From contig NC_088304.1 of NCBI RefSeq assembly GCF_032854445.1, positions 16,157,850 to 16,221,849 of the forward strand: a DNA stretch of 64,000 bases, given 5' to 3'. A model generated the notes under the pieces. It saw only the letters and a program-made list of their open reading frames with translations. It had not been told where the DNA came from and made no database searches. Source of the DNA: Liolophura sinensis. Lineage: Eukaryota; Mollusca; Polyplacophora; Chitonida; Chitonidae. This document shows positions 25,667-39,475 of this stretch, in pieces. Both the position numbers and the translations under genes were made by a program. Position 1 is the first letter of the stretch. Each line of letters opens with the position of its first letter.

Positions 25667-26591
25667 TTTGGGGGGACGGACAAAAGCCCCGGTGGACAAA
25701 AGCCCAGCAAGGAAAAGCCCCGGTGGGCAAAAAGCTCGGCAGACAAAACCCTTGGTGGACAAAGAGCCGGGCCAACAAAAGCCCCCTTGATTAGAATGTG
25801 AATGGCATAAATTGGTAGATTGCTTTAGAAAACAAAACCTTCTCATTGAATTGATCTTCCAGATTTTAGTACATGTTGGCAATCAACAGAGCCCATCTGA
25901 ACTCGCTCAAACGAATTCCTTCATTAACGATGCCAATTAACGATGCCATTAATTATCTTTCAAAGGGTTAGGCCTGGCTCAGTAATAGGCAAATCGGTGT
26001 CTGGCAACAAATGCAGTTATCAAATTGATATTTCACAGATGGGTTTGGCAAATTTCACACCTAGTTCTTGAGGTCTTTCATTACTTATTACAGACAAAAC
26101 TTACTAAGCAATACATTTTATGTGTACAATGCGGAGTTTTATGATTCAGAATAATTTGTATTAGATCATGTACATCTTTGTTGTACTTATAAAATGGAAT
26201 AAAAAAATCACACAGAAACTTATGAAAAAAGATTATCATGTTTTATTCTTTCTGTATTTGTTTTTTGAAAATCATTCCATAATAGTATTAGTATGACATC
26301 AGATAAACTCAGTTATTTCCATATTGTTTTGAAAACGTATGTCTACAGCGTTTATGAAAGGAAAGCTGTTGAGCCCGAGTGGCCAACCGGGATAGGTTTT
26401 CACATGATTACGTAAACGAAGTCAAACTATATGAATTCCCTTCAACAAATTTTAACATCATATTTTGTTAGACTGTCGGATATGTTTTGTCCGTTAATTA
26501 GCAAGGGGCTTTTGTCCGCTAGTTCTTTTGTCCGATAGAGTTTCAGTCCTCAGGGGCTTTTATCTTGGATTCCAAGTCCCCCCCCCCCCCG
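25667..26591. mobile_element. Candidate DNA element with GGACAAAAGCCCC-type ends, second copy
   Basis: Counterpart of 15276-16204 with the same repeated ends. Its right edge runs into a C tract (about 26578-26590). No open frame is supported. Confidence 0.45.
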
Positions 26592-29500
26592 CCTAAATAT
26601 CTTGACTGTCGCCATAATTTCCAACAATTCTGAAATCTAAGCTTAAAGAAAATTTTGTTATAACCTGTATTTATGAACGTTCCCCGTAGGATAGGTAATG
26701 TTTGTAGTTCTTTCCTGATCTTAACACCTCGATATCAGAAAAACATCTTACACGTGTTACTTGACAATCGAGGGCTGTAAGGGCATAACTGTAACACTCG
26801 TGTCTCACTACGGTTTGCCGATGATTGGGGAAAAATTTGAAAGAATAATCCCATTTATTGGTACAAAAATTATTCGACTGTGACATAGTTTTAGAGCCAT
26901 TAGTAATGGTGCAATAGTCCGAAAAGCACAAGTTTTACGTCTGAAAAATATTTATACTCTAACTTACAAACAGTTTAGCCTGTGGACACTCACCGTATTA
27001 TGTCTATTGGCATGTTGAAAATGTCTCCTGGAAGGCCTTATTAGCAGCTTGAAATGAGTCTTAAATCTGAAATATACAGTTGATATCATTTTTGTTGTGT
27101 CGACAATAAATGGTTCATGGTTTTAGATGGTATCATGATTAGGAATTTGTGACATCAGTTATACAATACGGTATGTGAAACATGATTTGTCAATAATCCC
27201 TCGCTGAGGTGAGAACGTTAAACTATTATTTGGTTACGTATAACCACCAATACTGACCCATGACTTTTGCTGTGGGATTATTTTCTTTACGTTCCAATAC
27301 TGTAAACAAATTGGTTTCAGACAAAGACGATTTTCTTGAAATGAAAACATTTCTAAACAACACAGCAATATTTGAGAGTTTGTCTAGCCATGTTCCTGTC
27401 ACAATGTTGCCACTATACGTTAGAACTTACCAGGTCTTGTACCGCACAAGTTTGTCCTGGTCAGTGGCGATTTCTTCCCTTTTTATTCATCAAATGAAGC
27501 CTACGGCTGTTCCGTGAACAAGATGGGTGTATAATTAACGACTCTAAAACAGCAAATATATAAATAGTTAAATCACTTAAAAGGTGAAAAGTGCTGCAGC
27601 ACCTAAGGGGTGTTTCTCTTGTTAGTGTTATTGAGGTCAAAATATGACGTACATGCATTGACACAAAGCCAAGTCGTGATAACTCATCATGTGGTCAGTT
27701 TAATATAGTATACTTATTTGCATATTTTGTAATTTTTTTCCACGAAAACAAACCATTTTAGATTTTAATTCTGTAAATGTTTTGTACATTAGTCTAATTT
27801 ATACAGGGGTCATGACCTTTCCGCTAAAAGTCTCCTGTAGTTGGCCTTAACTCATTCTGGAAATTATAGATTGTTCTCAGTTTTGCTCACATGTAGGACT
27901 GAAACTCGTTTGGTAATAAATACCCAGACATGGTATGTATGGTGTTTTGACATAATGTCTTACTCATCTGCTTTTACCCAGGGCCGCGGCGATATACGCA
28001 TTACTGTTTTTACCACTACTCATTACTAATACCTAGAGGAGCTGTAGGCATTCAAGCGTGGCTAACATTCGTATAATTGGGATACTGAACCGGATATAAC
28101 AGGTTTAACCTACGGCATATCATTCTCAACTGTCCAATCATGTTCATTTAAAATAGTTCATTGTTCGCAAACATCTGACAACAGCCATAAAATACAACTG
28201 TCTGGGCAAATATTATAAAAACGGTTTCCAGTCTTGCTGCAGGTCTGTTTTTGTAGCGGCTCTAACCGAGTTGTTGCCAGGCTGTGTTTTTGTAAACTTT
28301 ACAAAGTTCATATCCTATATTTATTATGCCCTGTAACATCAGGCCTGAGTGGGTGTTAAGGCATTAAATATCACATTCCTTCTGTATCAGTTAATAACAT
28401 GTCCGACTATACTTTGCATTATCAGTTATCCAGTTTTTGATAGGAATGTGTTGAATTGAAAAATGAAGAAATTTGACGTTACAGTAGTATAAAGTATAAT
28501 ATTTGGAATGTCATCTGTGCATGTAATGTCAATGTAAAATTTAGTCAACCAGGGTTTCAAGACAGAGTCCTGGGTGCTCCTGTTGTAAATGCTTTCAACT
28601 TAAAAAGGAACCGGTCAAAATAGAATATTTCTGGTTTCTTAAAAAAGGAATAAATCTTGGTTTAAAAAGGATATCTACATTTTATAAAAGTAGTTTTGAT
28701 CAAAGTATTAGAGCACGAAATATATATCTTGTTCTTGAGATGAAAATATATTTATAATTATTTTTTTTACCATTATCAAAATGTGTAAAGACGAAAAGCC
28801 CTATCAAAAGGGTGTGTGTACTGTCTCCCAATCTGAGGAATATTCCTGCCATCTGAAGCCTTGCGTCTTTCCTACTTTAGTGAAAACTGTTACCTGTTTC
28901 TCTTTGTATGAGTCTGTCGCATTTTCATACTTTATATACTTTCTTAGTTTGTGTTAAAGGTCGTTTTGGGAATTAACCTTGCGATTATGGATCCGGGACG
29001 TCCATCTTGGTTGACTGCTGGTATACGAATGTCTGCTTCGATGCTCAGAAAATACAGGTAACCACATGGTGAATACAACACGTACAGCTATTAGAAGGTA
29101 CTGATGTAGAATAAGACTTGCATGTAGTTGAGAACATTAGACACTTAAGACACTTTGTCACTTTGTCAACATCGTATATCTAAATACCAGCGAATACCAG
29201 CGATAAATACCGATAGGCTTTAAATGTCATCAGACCGGAATTGTGGTTAGCGACAATCACTTAGCCCTCTATAGTAGCCAAGTGATTTCCAAGTCTTTTG
29301 TCCTTACCCAAGAACTTGTGCGTAAAAAATCATGTTCTCTCCATCGTTTGAACTGTTTGAATCCAAATTCCATTTTGTACACACTCTGGAACAACTCTGA
29401 TACAAAAAGTCAGGGCCAACATGTTAAAATGATGTCGGGTAATGACTGTTTTTAACCTGCTACATAATGTTAGATAACAAGATTTGAAATATTTATAATG

Positions 29501-31576
29501 AGAAACACAACACCTATATTACAATATTTTCGAGGCATTTTGTAAAGTATTAAATTTCTTCCACGACTTTACTTTCTCCCCCCTGCATCACTGCCAAGGA
29601 AAGTGAGACAAAAGAAAGACAATAATATACATAAAAACGCATAGAAATGGAGGATATACCAACCCATTATGTAAAATTTGTTAAACAAGTGGTGTAGTTT
29701 GTAATTTTCAAATGAAAATCTCACGAGGAGGAACGCTGATGTCGTTGACGACTGAGCTTGTTTTTATGAGTACAATGCATTAAGCCTACATTATCAAGCG
29801 CTTAATGTCCTGTAAAAAAACAATTGGTAATTTTTATACTTTCATAAAGATAAAATTTATGCCAGTCCTGTCGCCGAAAAACTTGACAGTATGGTACCAA
29901 GACAATGCTGCCACGGGGTAATAAGTGAGCTCCAGCCTGGCATATCTTTTAACATTCACCATAAAAGTAGTCCCGAACGCATAATTTCTATTTTTTCATT
30001 GGATAATATAATTAAACACATACAGCAAGGAAAGTAAACGTGACCAGTGACAGTATAACCGGTGAAATACGGCCTCTTGTCAATTTATCTCAGTTTTTTT
30101 CTATCTGTCCATGTTAATGCATAAATATAGTAGCAATTTACCCGCCCCTTGCAACACAAGGCACTATGGCTTGAGCATAATTAGATAAACAAAATGCAGT
30201 CATCTGAATTGCTATTTATTAGCCTGTCAGTGAAAGTTCAGGTAACCAATTGAAAGGATCCCGTGAAACTAGATGGGAAGTCGTCCCTCTGTCCCTCAGA
30301 TCGATTGATGACCTGCTGACAGTGACAGAGCGCCTGCGAAACGATGCAAGGGCTTCGCCGGTATGCGGTTGAAGCTGTATTGTAGCCGATGAAATAGGTC
30401 AAGCTAAAATATTCGTTGCTAACAATCAGCCTACTGTATGGCGTTAAATGCGTATAATAATATCCTTTTCCTTTTAATGTTGGTGTTTGAAACAAGTTTT
30501 ACCTTACGAATTATACCGTGAATATATGACAATGTGTTTAATAGACATTTATTACGAAGCTAAATTGACAATCATGTGCCTTCTTTCCTCAGTGTAATTG
30601 TACGAAATGCTGTTACCTGAAGTAAATAGCGTTGAGCTTTCATTGGAAGAATACTGTATATAATCTGTATAGATTTGCCATAATAAATTTTAGCTCGTCT
30701 AACATATACCTTGACAATATATTTGAGATATTGCGTGTGCGGGCGAGCTGAGAGGCAAGACCCAAAGTTGACACCCGTTTTGGACCACAGCCATTGGTTA
30801 GAAACGACTTTTCGGACATGGCATGGATCGGTGTATGGTTTATCACTGGTTCCCCCAGTGGCTATAAAACGTCGCCAGCCCAAGATAAAGAGATGAGTGG
30901 AAGTAGCCACCTGGGGCTTACTGATATCTCAACCATGTAATATGTATTGTTGAGTATAAGGTGCAATAACATTAAAACTATTATTCATATTAAAGCATTG
31001 TGTGGGCCATATGTGTAAAACGCCATATATAATCAAACTTACTCAGTCTCCGCTAATATTTCCATGTCTGTATGGCAGTGGTGTTTCATAGGTAACTTTG
31101 ATGTTTCAAGCTGCCCTGGTTCACTGGCAAAGTTAGTTGAGGCAGAGCCATATATGGTTATAGCATTTGCGTAACAACAGTGTACAGATGCCAGACCTAA
31201 CAACAGAGGACATTAAAAACAGTGACATGTATGTTTTATACTGGTGTTGTAAAAATGGAATTGTGTACTTTATTGTTTTATGAACTAGATGATAGAGTGT
31301 TCAATACGCAACGCACTGGGAATAGATAAAGCCAAAGTCGACCACAGGTGCTGCGATTAATGAATGAATTGTTTAAGTGTTCGTGCGCATCAAGCGTGGC
31401 CTGTAATTAGAGGGTTTAGCTGGGAGGTTGTCCGATTTATGGGTGAAGAAGCCCAGGTATGCCTGGGCTGCACAAACAAGCTTGACAAGTTACTGATGAA
31501 CTTTCTCACAGCGTAAATGACGATCACCGTTCAACCGGTTATAATCGACAAAACTTCATATGCAGTGAGAGCAGGG

Positions 31577-31925
31577 AATTAAATGGATGAATGAATGAAT
31601 GCTTGAGGTAACGTCACACTTAAACATTTTTCAGTCATATGACGACGAGGACATTATACTGTGTCTTCTTGTGGCAGGACGAGTCCATGTCGCCAAAGTG
31701 CTGAACCCACTGGAGTATCATGCTGAAGACACCAGGCATGACCCCCACATAATATTGACACCGGGCCAACCAGTCATGTTTCCTTGCCCTAGTCTCTCAG
31801 TGCTGAGCGCTTAGTGAGACGGTCACAAGTACCATTTTTAAGCTCTTCCGTATGACTCGACCCGGGTTTTATACCGGATCTCCCGACTTCGAGGAGGGCG
31901 CTCTAACCATTATGTCAGTGAAGCG
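31577..31925 (-). mobile_element. tRNA-headed SINE, second copy
   Basis: Orthologous to the SINE at 4611-4970. The right flank has diverged, so the target duplication is no longer perfect here. Confidence 0.7.
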
Positions 31926-34089
31926 GTCAGAAGGGAGTTGACAAATTCCTCTCCCAAGGCCAGGTATTGAACCTGAGCCTCGTGGGTCACTGTGATTAAA
32001 AGACAAGTGTAGCGTCAGTATAAATCGGTTAATTCCTCTATATATTGTTTCTTTCAAGTTGTCTTTTTTAACAGACCTGCAAGTAAATAATAACCTAGCT
32101 CAACTGGAAACGACCTGGTATCGTGGTCTGGTCAGGCGGGGAATCGACCCCAGCACAAGAAACAGTGCACCTCAAGAAGCGAAACTAACGATAGCTGTGA
32201 ATCACTGGCAACGATCCGTAGTCCATGGAAACCAGGAAAATTTTTGTCCAGTTTTTTACCCCTTTTCCGTTCCTCGCGTTGCTCCGCATCGTAAGATACC
32301 ATTTTTATGTGGTTGAATGTTCAATTATATTTTTAGAGCCGAGGGTATTAAATGCCTTATAGTTCGTGCATACAAAAGCTGTAGTATGGTAGTGCATGTA
32401 AGCGTTGTGTTTTACTTTGACTTGGAAGTAACAAAATTGCTCGGTCATTTAAACAGGCTTGTTCCAAAGATGTGACATGTTTTGGGCTATGGAACGACAC
32501 ATTGCTTACAACGGAAAGTTTAATTTAGAAACAACCAGTATCGTTTTTACACAGTCCATGTAGCTTGTGCCAGTCACCAAAAATCATGAGTAAAAATTAT
32601 TCAAATACGATTTGAAAGGGGCTAATTCGACGTATTTTGTGACGAGAAATCAAAACGTGCAAACTTGATTGCTGTCCAACTTACTACTTTTAGCTGCAGC
32701 GAAGATTAAACTATGGATGACGTCATAATACCGTTCTCTTTAACGGGTGTTCTCCTTGGAAATTAGGGAAGTTTTTGTCCAGTTTATCGACACGCGCCTA
32801 TTCCTTACGTTGCCCCGCATCGCTTGGCCGCTTTTTTTATGTGGTTCAGTGTTGAGTTATAGGCATGTAGGCTTTGAGTTTTACTTTTACTTGTAAGTAA
32901 CAAAATTGCTCGCGTATTCAAATACTCTTTTTACAAGGGTTTGACATGTTATGGGATAACGAAGGGCACATTATTTATACACGTTTAATATAGAAACAAC
33001 CAGTGGGAATTTTACACAGTAGATGTTGGTGTTGTCAATCACCAAAGATCAGAAGGCAAAAGTTCATATTGAATAAAACTGTTACACTGCGGTTTGGTTG
33101 CAAGTTTTTCAACACTTGCCGATTGCTTGTCTTATTACGCATCGTTTGGCACCTTATTTTATGTGAGTCGGTGTTAAATTGTACTTTTTTGAAAAGACGG
33201 TATGAAGTACCTTATTTTTTATATACAAATGATATGGTATTGTAGTATATGTACGTAAAGGAATTGGCTTAGTCTTGCAATTGGAAGTAACACAATTGCT
33301 GGGTCAGTCAAATTTTTATAACTTCTGGGCTACCAAACGGCACATTATTTATACCCGAAAGTTTCATATAGAAATGACCAGTGGCGATGGTACAGAGTAC
33401 ATTATACCTGTTGTCAATTAGCAAAGTAATCAGGTAAAAAGTGTAAAATGGTAAAATTTTTCCTATATACTGAAATCAATAATGGCAAGCTATATTTAAA
33501 TCCAATACAATCCTCAAGGCTAATTAACATAACAAAATAATAAGGTTACATCTCAAGGATATACAAGCCTCAACATTCTGATTTGTCAGGAAGAACTGCA
33601 TGGTTTCTCTAGGCTACACAGTATACCAACTATTGACAGGTGTCTGTAGATCCGCTGTTGAAAGTATTGTGATAGTGTTGTATGTGACTATATTAAAGAG
33701 ATCCAGTTGCACAGAGCAATGTTCTGTCTTTGGTGGGGGCGGGCAATTTAGAACCAACAGCAGGTGTGAGAAACTTTAGGAATAGAGGAGGAATAAAACT
33801 GATTAAATAAAAATAAAGAAAATACTCCATACAAACAAGCCGAAATAAATATTTATTTAAAAATATACCTCTACATATTATTGATCTTCTGTTGCGTAGA
33901 TAAACTGGAAGGCGCATGCGTGTCAAACGAAGAGTGCCATGAGCGATGTCAGCCTACAGGGTTATTCTTCGGCAGATGCATGATGGACTACTGTTTCTGC
34001 TACACTTTGCCATGAGTTAGCTCCCGTTTTCATCATTACTCTGCATTTAAACACAATGAAGAATAGTATAATTATCAATAGATACTTTT

Positions 34090-34950
34090 CAAAATATAAA
34101 AAATAAAACAATAATGTATATATTTACCGTTACATAATTGTGGTCTACATGTACGATATCTGCAGAATCATTAGCCGTCATGGACTTGTTCATTTTTGTG
34201 CTCAGCGTGTGCAATTTTGGCATTGGAAGTTTTTGTGGAAGGAAGAGACAATGTGTTGTAAGCCTCTGTTCATGTTTACAATGATCTGACTTCAGATGTG
34301 GCCGCCTGACACTGCAGGAGGAATGAGTTGGCCGAGACCCGTCGTATGTAGGTTGGCGGAAACTAAACATTCCTGAAACATGAAAATAAAAGCTTAATTT
34401 CATCGACCACTCACGACTTTCACTGGTTATCTGTCTAATATTTATGAAGAGAAAAGTTGCTGAGGAAGTTTCTGTAGTAAGTTGAGGCTCCATAATTCAA
34501 GAGAAAACTGTTTAGATCTGTCTTCCACTAATTTTCTTGTGAAAACAAAATACGAACAGCTTTCTACATTGTCCGCATAAACCGTTGAGCCTCGCCATTG
34601 GTTTTGGGCCAGTAAGGTGAAATACGCCTCTGTTTGAACCCTGGGGAGGGAAACGGTCCACAGCAGTCAAAACTTACACAGCTCCGTGGATTTTTAGGCA
34701 TGTCCGTCTTTATAAGGGGATCAGGGCTCTGTGAGGAAGCATTGGCTTGCATCTGTAGACAACTGTTCTCACTGTTTTCCTCATCCTGATCAATGTTGGG
34801 ATAGCAGATTTTCTCACGCAAATGAGATAATTGAAGGGTTTGTTTCTTGAGGGATGCCGGTACAGTAAGTCTTGTTCCACTTAATAGCATATCTGAAGGA
34901 GTCCTCTGGGGCTCCATGCACAAAGCAATTTTAGCCTAAGTTGACTGTGA
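34090..34950 (-). mobile_element. Old Gypsy-type integrase relic, second copy
   Basis: Counterpart of 7330-8030, with the same integrase-like signature on the minus strand. It is broken in several places. Being part of the palindrome arm, it has an inverted copy at 43760-44665. Confidence 0.4.
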
Positions 34951-35904
34951 CTATCATGGCAACATATGTCTTTAAAATGTGTCGCCATGGTAGTTACGAT
35001 CAAGTTAGTCTACGATCGCTTTGTGCAAGTGGCCATCTGGTAATGCGAGCAGGAGATAGAGACTGCTGGATGTCACGAGCTTTCTGAGAAAAGCTTTTTA
35101 TACCAAAAATGATGGTTAAGAGAATAGCCCAAACAGAAGGCTCTCTTAACTCATTTTTGAGTGGCGAGTGCAGTTAAATGACGTGAGATTGGGTGTAATT
35201 CAATCTGATGGTATTCTTGGTTAAAACCCAACTTTGTGAATACAGTGGTATCCGTCGGTACAGATTTCAAGAACTTCAGTTCTATCACATCAATACGTGA
35301 GACACAGTTCTGGATATATCACAGTACACTTTCGATTCAGCTCATACGTATATTGTCAATGTTTATCATGTTCATAGTATTGTGTCGTACACATACAATC
35401 AGTGTACACTAACATGACATGATTGACTGCAAGAGAAGCAGAAGTTATAACAGTCTATTAGAAACGTGTACTCCTCACAGACAGTGTAAACACAATATTA
35501 GGCAAAAATACACATTATCTTAGAACAAGGTCTATTCATATAGAATGTATGTTATACACCGGTACATCGTAAATACAGGTGTGATTCACTTTATAATGCG
35601 GTGATTTTAGCTTTACTATGCACTTAGCCTACAATCTTCTAATACATTGTGTACTTAACATAAGCAAAGCGGGGACTGTACCTGTTAGAGTAATACTTAA
35701 TCGCAATACATAAATCTTTCATCAAGGAAGAACATTACGTTCCTGCTAGTAGTAGTAGATGTTAGGAACGTGTCTCATTCAGGAGGCGGGATTGAGGCGG
35801 AGGGAGTGTGTCGTTGAGTCCGCGTCACACGTTCCATGTCGCGCCAAAACTGATGTCACGTACGAGACTATCAGCTCCATGTCCTCCCAAAACGAACTAA
35901 TGGG

Positions 35905-36115
35905 TGAGCTCCAGGTCGTTCACGCGGAAACTGGGTGAGCTCCATTTTCGCGCCAAAACTGCTGTCACGCGCGAGAGCAGCACCCTTCGATCCATGTCGC
36001 GACAAAATTTACCAATGGGTGAGCTCCATTTGTCACGCCAAAACATATGTCACGCGCGAGAGCATCAGTTCCATGTCGCGCCGAAACGGACCAGTGGGTG
36101 AGCTCCATGTCGTTC
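35905..36115. repeat. GC-rich short tandem array
   Basis: Units of about 75-80 bp begin with GGGTGAGCTCCA and contain CGCGCCAAAAC and CACGCGCGAGAGCA; about three and a half units are visible. Related single motifs occur in the right arm around 37590-37640. The array is CpG-rich against an AT-rich background. Confidence 0.6.
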
Positions 36116-36575
36116 CAACCCTTGCTCAAGCAGCCCGGCAACATGGACTCAAAGTGAGTCCGGCCCGCGTGTCGGCTTGGCTGGCCCAGCAGGGGACATA
36201 TACGCTGCACCGTCCCGCTCGACCGTGCTGCCCTTGAAATGGGTAGGCTTGTAAAGTTTATGTGTTGAGCTGTACGGCGCCAAAACGGACCCAAGAGATG
36301 GTTGGGTTGGGTGTATGTGTGTTTTCCCACTCGGTTATTTCATTGAGGTCTGCGATGTGTCATTCAATGAGCGAGCAAGAAGAGGGAGTTGTGCTCGAGA
36401 AGGGAGCAAAAAATTAACAGTAGGCATATTCCTGTGTAATATTTTTGCGGGACGAATTTCTTCACGTGGTCTCTAGCTTCTGGATTGTCTCATAGAATAG
36501 CTTGTCATGTCACATAATTATCTGTTGGTATCGGCAGTCATACCTTTTCATGTATGTGCAGAAGCGAATAGCGGT

Positions 36576-37086
36576 GGGTGATATGTTTCGCTCCATAATA
36601 TTCAGGGGAAGTAACCCATTATACAATGATAATACACCCCCAGATTTATTTCCCTTGTTAAAACTGTTCTAAAATGTTTCGCTCCATATCCAAACATGTT
36701 TGAGCCTTCTCATCAATGCTTTAAGAATTAAACCACACAGCAAAATAATTGCGGACCGAAAGAAATAAGCTGATAACTTGGAAGCATACGGTTATGTAAC
36801 ACTGTGTATCACTTCCAAAGCAGTTCACCAGTAAATCTCAAGTATCGAAAATTGGACCATTTATAGTACGAAATACGGCATGTGTTTATAGTACGGCGAG
36901 CGTTCGGGTATATCAACTGAAAAAGGAAAGTCCTTTTTGGGGGTGATGTGTCCGCAATAGACGGGGGCATCGCCGCGAAGACACTAAATTAAAATAATGA
37001 CATTCTCATTAACATGATCCTAATTCCAGGAGTTCAAAAGAAAGCGTAGCCGGCGTCCGTGGGAAGCTTACCGATGAGGTTATTGC
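36576..37086. repeat. Spacer of the palindrome
   Basis: About 510 bp between the arms. The first part (to about 36760) matches 12275-12460 of the tandem unit. The remainder is unique in the window, and no gene is seen. Confidence 0.7.
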
Positions 37087-38345
37087 TACCGCTATTCGCT
37101 TCTGCACATACATGAAAAGGTATGACTGCTGATAACAACAGATAATTGTGTGACATCACAATCTATTCTATAAGACAATCCAGAAGCTAGAGACCACGTG
37201 ATTTCCCTGGTTGCAAACAGGGTGGGTGAAGAAATTCGTTCCGCAAAAATAAAAATAAAAAATATTACCTAGGAAAATGCCTGTTTTCTGCTCCCTTCTA
37301 GAGCACGATTCTCTCATCCTACCCGCTCACTGGTAGCGTGGACCTCAGTGAAATAACCGAGCGGGAAAACACACATACACCCAACCCAATCACCTCATTC
37401 GTCCGTTTTGGCGCCACGCAGCTCAACACGCAAACTTTACAAGCCTACCCATTATGAGGGCAGCGCCGTCGAGCGGGACTGTGCAGCGTATATGTCTCCT
37501 GCTGTGCCAACCAAGTCGACACAAGGCCTGACTCACTTTGAGTCCATGTTGCCGGGCTGCCTTGAGCAAGGGTTGGAACAACATGGAGCTGATACTCCCG
37601 CGCGTGACACCAGTTTTGGCGCCAGATGAAACGTGTGACGTCATACACATGCGCTGACGTCAAAGCAGAGCGCGGACTCAACGATACACTCCCTCCTCCT
37701 GAATGAGACACGTTTCCAACATTTACTACTACTGACAGGAACGTAATGTTCTTCCTTGATGAAAGATTTATGTATTGCGATTAAGTATTACTCTAATAGG
37801 TACAGTCCCCGCTTTGCTTATGTTAAGTACACAATGTATTAGAAGATTGTAGGCTAAGTGCTTAGTAACGCTAAAATCACCGCATTATAAAGTGAATCAC
37901 ACCTGTATTTACGATGTACCGGTGTATAACATACATTCTATATGAATAGACTTTGTTCTAAGATAATGTATATTTTTGCCTAATATTGTGTTTACACTGT
38001 CTATGAGGAGTAAACGTTTCTAATAGACTGTTATAACTTCTGCTTCTCTTGCAGTCAATCATGTCATGTTAGTGTACACTGATTGTATGTGTACGACACA
38101 ATACTATGAACATGATAAACATTGACAATATACGTATGAGCTTAATCGAAAGTGTACTGTGATATATCCAGAACTGTGTCTCACGTATTGATGTAATAGA
38201 ACTGAAGTTCTTGAAATCTGTACTGAAGGATACCACTGTATTCACAAAGTTGGGTTTTAACCAAGAATACCATCAGATTGAATTACACCCAATCTCACGT
38301 CATTTAACTGCACTCGCCACTCAAAAATGAGTTAAGAGAGCCTTC

Positions 38346-39347
38346 TGTTATGTATGACTATTTAACGTCTTCATGTACTGTTAGTCTGCGGACCTTTGTG
38401 AAAGCATAACAGGCCCTGTTATATATGTATAGCGCGGACCTGATGGAAAGCACCTTGTTCAATGCTCTGTTTATTTAACTGGCTGTTCATTGGCTGTTAA
38501 TTCTGTGTCTAAGAATAGTTGAATCCACCTGGAGCGTATATAAGCCGTGTTTTCTGTGCAGAGAGGAAGTATTTTTGTTGCATCCACTGGGAGCCAGGAG
38601 AGTGTGCGACGCTCTCGTATCGGGTCCATTATTTTGATATGAGCTGGTGATGCCAGTTTCATTTGGGAGGAGAGATTTTTATGCCGGCACCGTTTGTGTA
38701 CCACAGTTGTACTGATGTCTGGTTTATGTGAATTTCTGCGGAAGTCACGTTTATTGATGTTCGGATCTTCATTATGATTATACAGTGTTGACTGTGTAGT
38801 TTGTTTAACACGCTGACCTCACCTGACCGACAAGGTCGTCAAGGACTCTTAACTGAAGTTTTCAGTTTTGCAAAGGACGTTCGTTCTGCCACAAGGTGAC
38901 ATTACTCTACGTCTGTGAACGGCTCGTTTGTGAGCTTCTGCGGGAGCTGTGACTGATCTAAAGTGGATTATACCTCCATGCCTGTATTTACCCTGTGTTG
39001 TGCTCTGCGGGTGTGACGTCATTCAAAGGCTTGACTGTTCCAGTTCTGTGTAACCTGTGTACTGTGTTCGCGTTGGCTAACCTGGCGAAGTACCTGTCTG
39101 GGACAATTTGTGAATTGTGTGTTTATCCCATGGTCTTTACGTTGGATCTCCTGGAACACGTTCCTTGGGATGCAAAGGTGAACTGGAAACTTTTAAAGAC
39201 CGGTAATACTGATGTGTATGTTTTTTATGTTGTTGTTGTTGAACTGTCTGTAAAACTGTACGTCTCATCTTATATATAAAGCATTGTTTACATTGTAATA
39301 TTGAGTCACTGAGTTTGTTTTCTGTTGCTGTTTTCAATACCGTAACA
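38346..39347 (+). repeat. 5' LTR
   Basis: 1,002 bp with TGTTA...TAACA ends. Open frames inside it on either strand are not considered genes. A diverged antisense relative is at 17975-18923. Confidence 0.9.
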
Positions 39348-39352
39348 GAAAT

Positions 39353-39369
39353 TGGGGGCTTGTCCGGGA
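39353..39369 (+). other. Primer-binding site, tRNA-Pro type
   Basis: TGGGGGCTTGTCCGGGA, five bases after the LTR. It matches the familiar proline-tRNA primer site of murine leukaemia viruses at all but one position. Confidence 0.7.
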
Positions 39370-39475
39370 AAGAATTGTTTCCCTTTTGTTTTGCACCGGA
39401 TATTTGAAGTTAAAAACAAGTGAGAAGCGATTGCTTAATTTTAACGGTGAATGATTCAGTGGCTAAATATTTACA

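Larger units (their letters stand above)
26845..35740 (+). repeat. Block S, copy 3
   Basis: A near-complete copy of 1-8828, continuous with tandem unit D2. Its last 2 kb (from 33708) also form the start of the left palindrome arm. It includes the SINE at about 31577-31925, the threefold repeat at about 32270-33460 and the integrase relic at about 34090-34950. No convincing host gene is present; frames up to 134 codons lie in relic or repeat sequence. Confidence 0.85.
33708..36575 (+). repeat. Left arm of giant palindrome
   Basis: Its reverse complement is found at 37087-45606 once the LTR element and the SINE pair in that arm are discounted. The arm is about 2.87 kb. It takes in the end of block S, a GC-rich sub-repeat array (35905-36115) and a 165-bp module (36420-36580). 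Identity to the other arm is high in the outer part and lower, with indels, near the centre. Confidence 0.85.
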
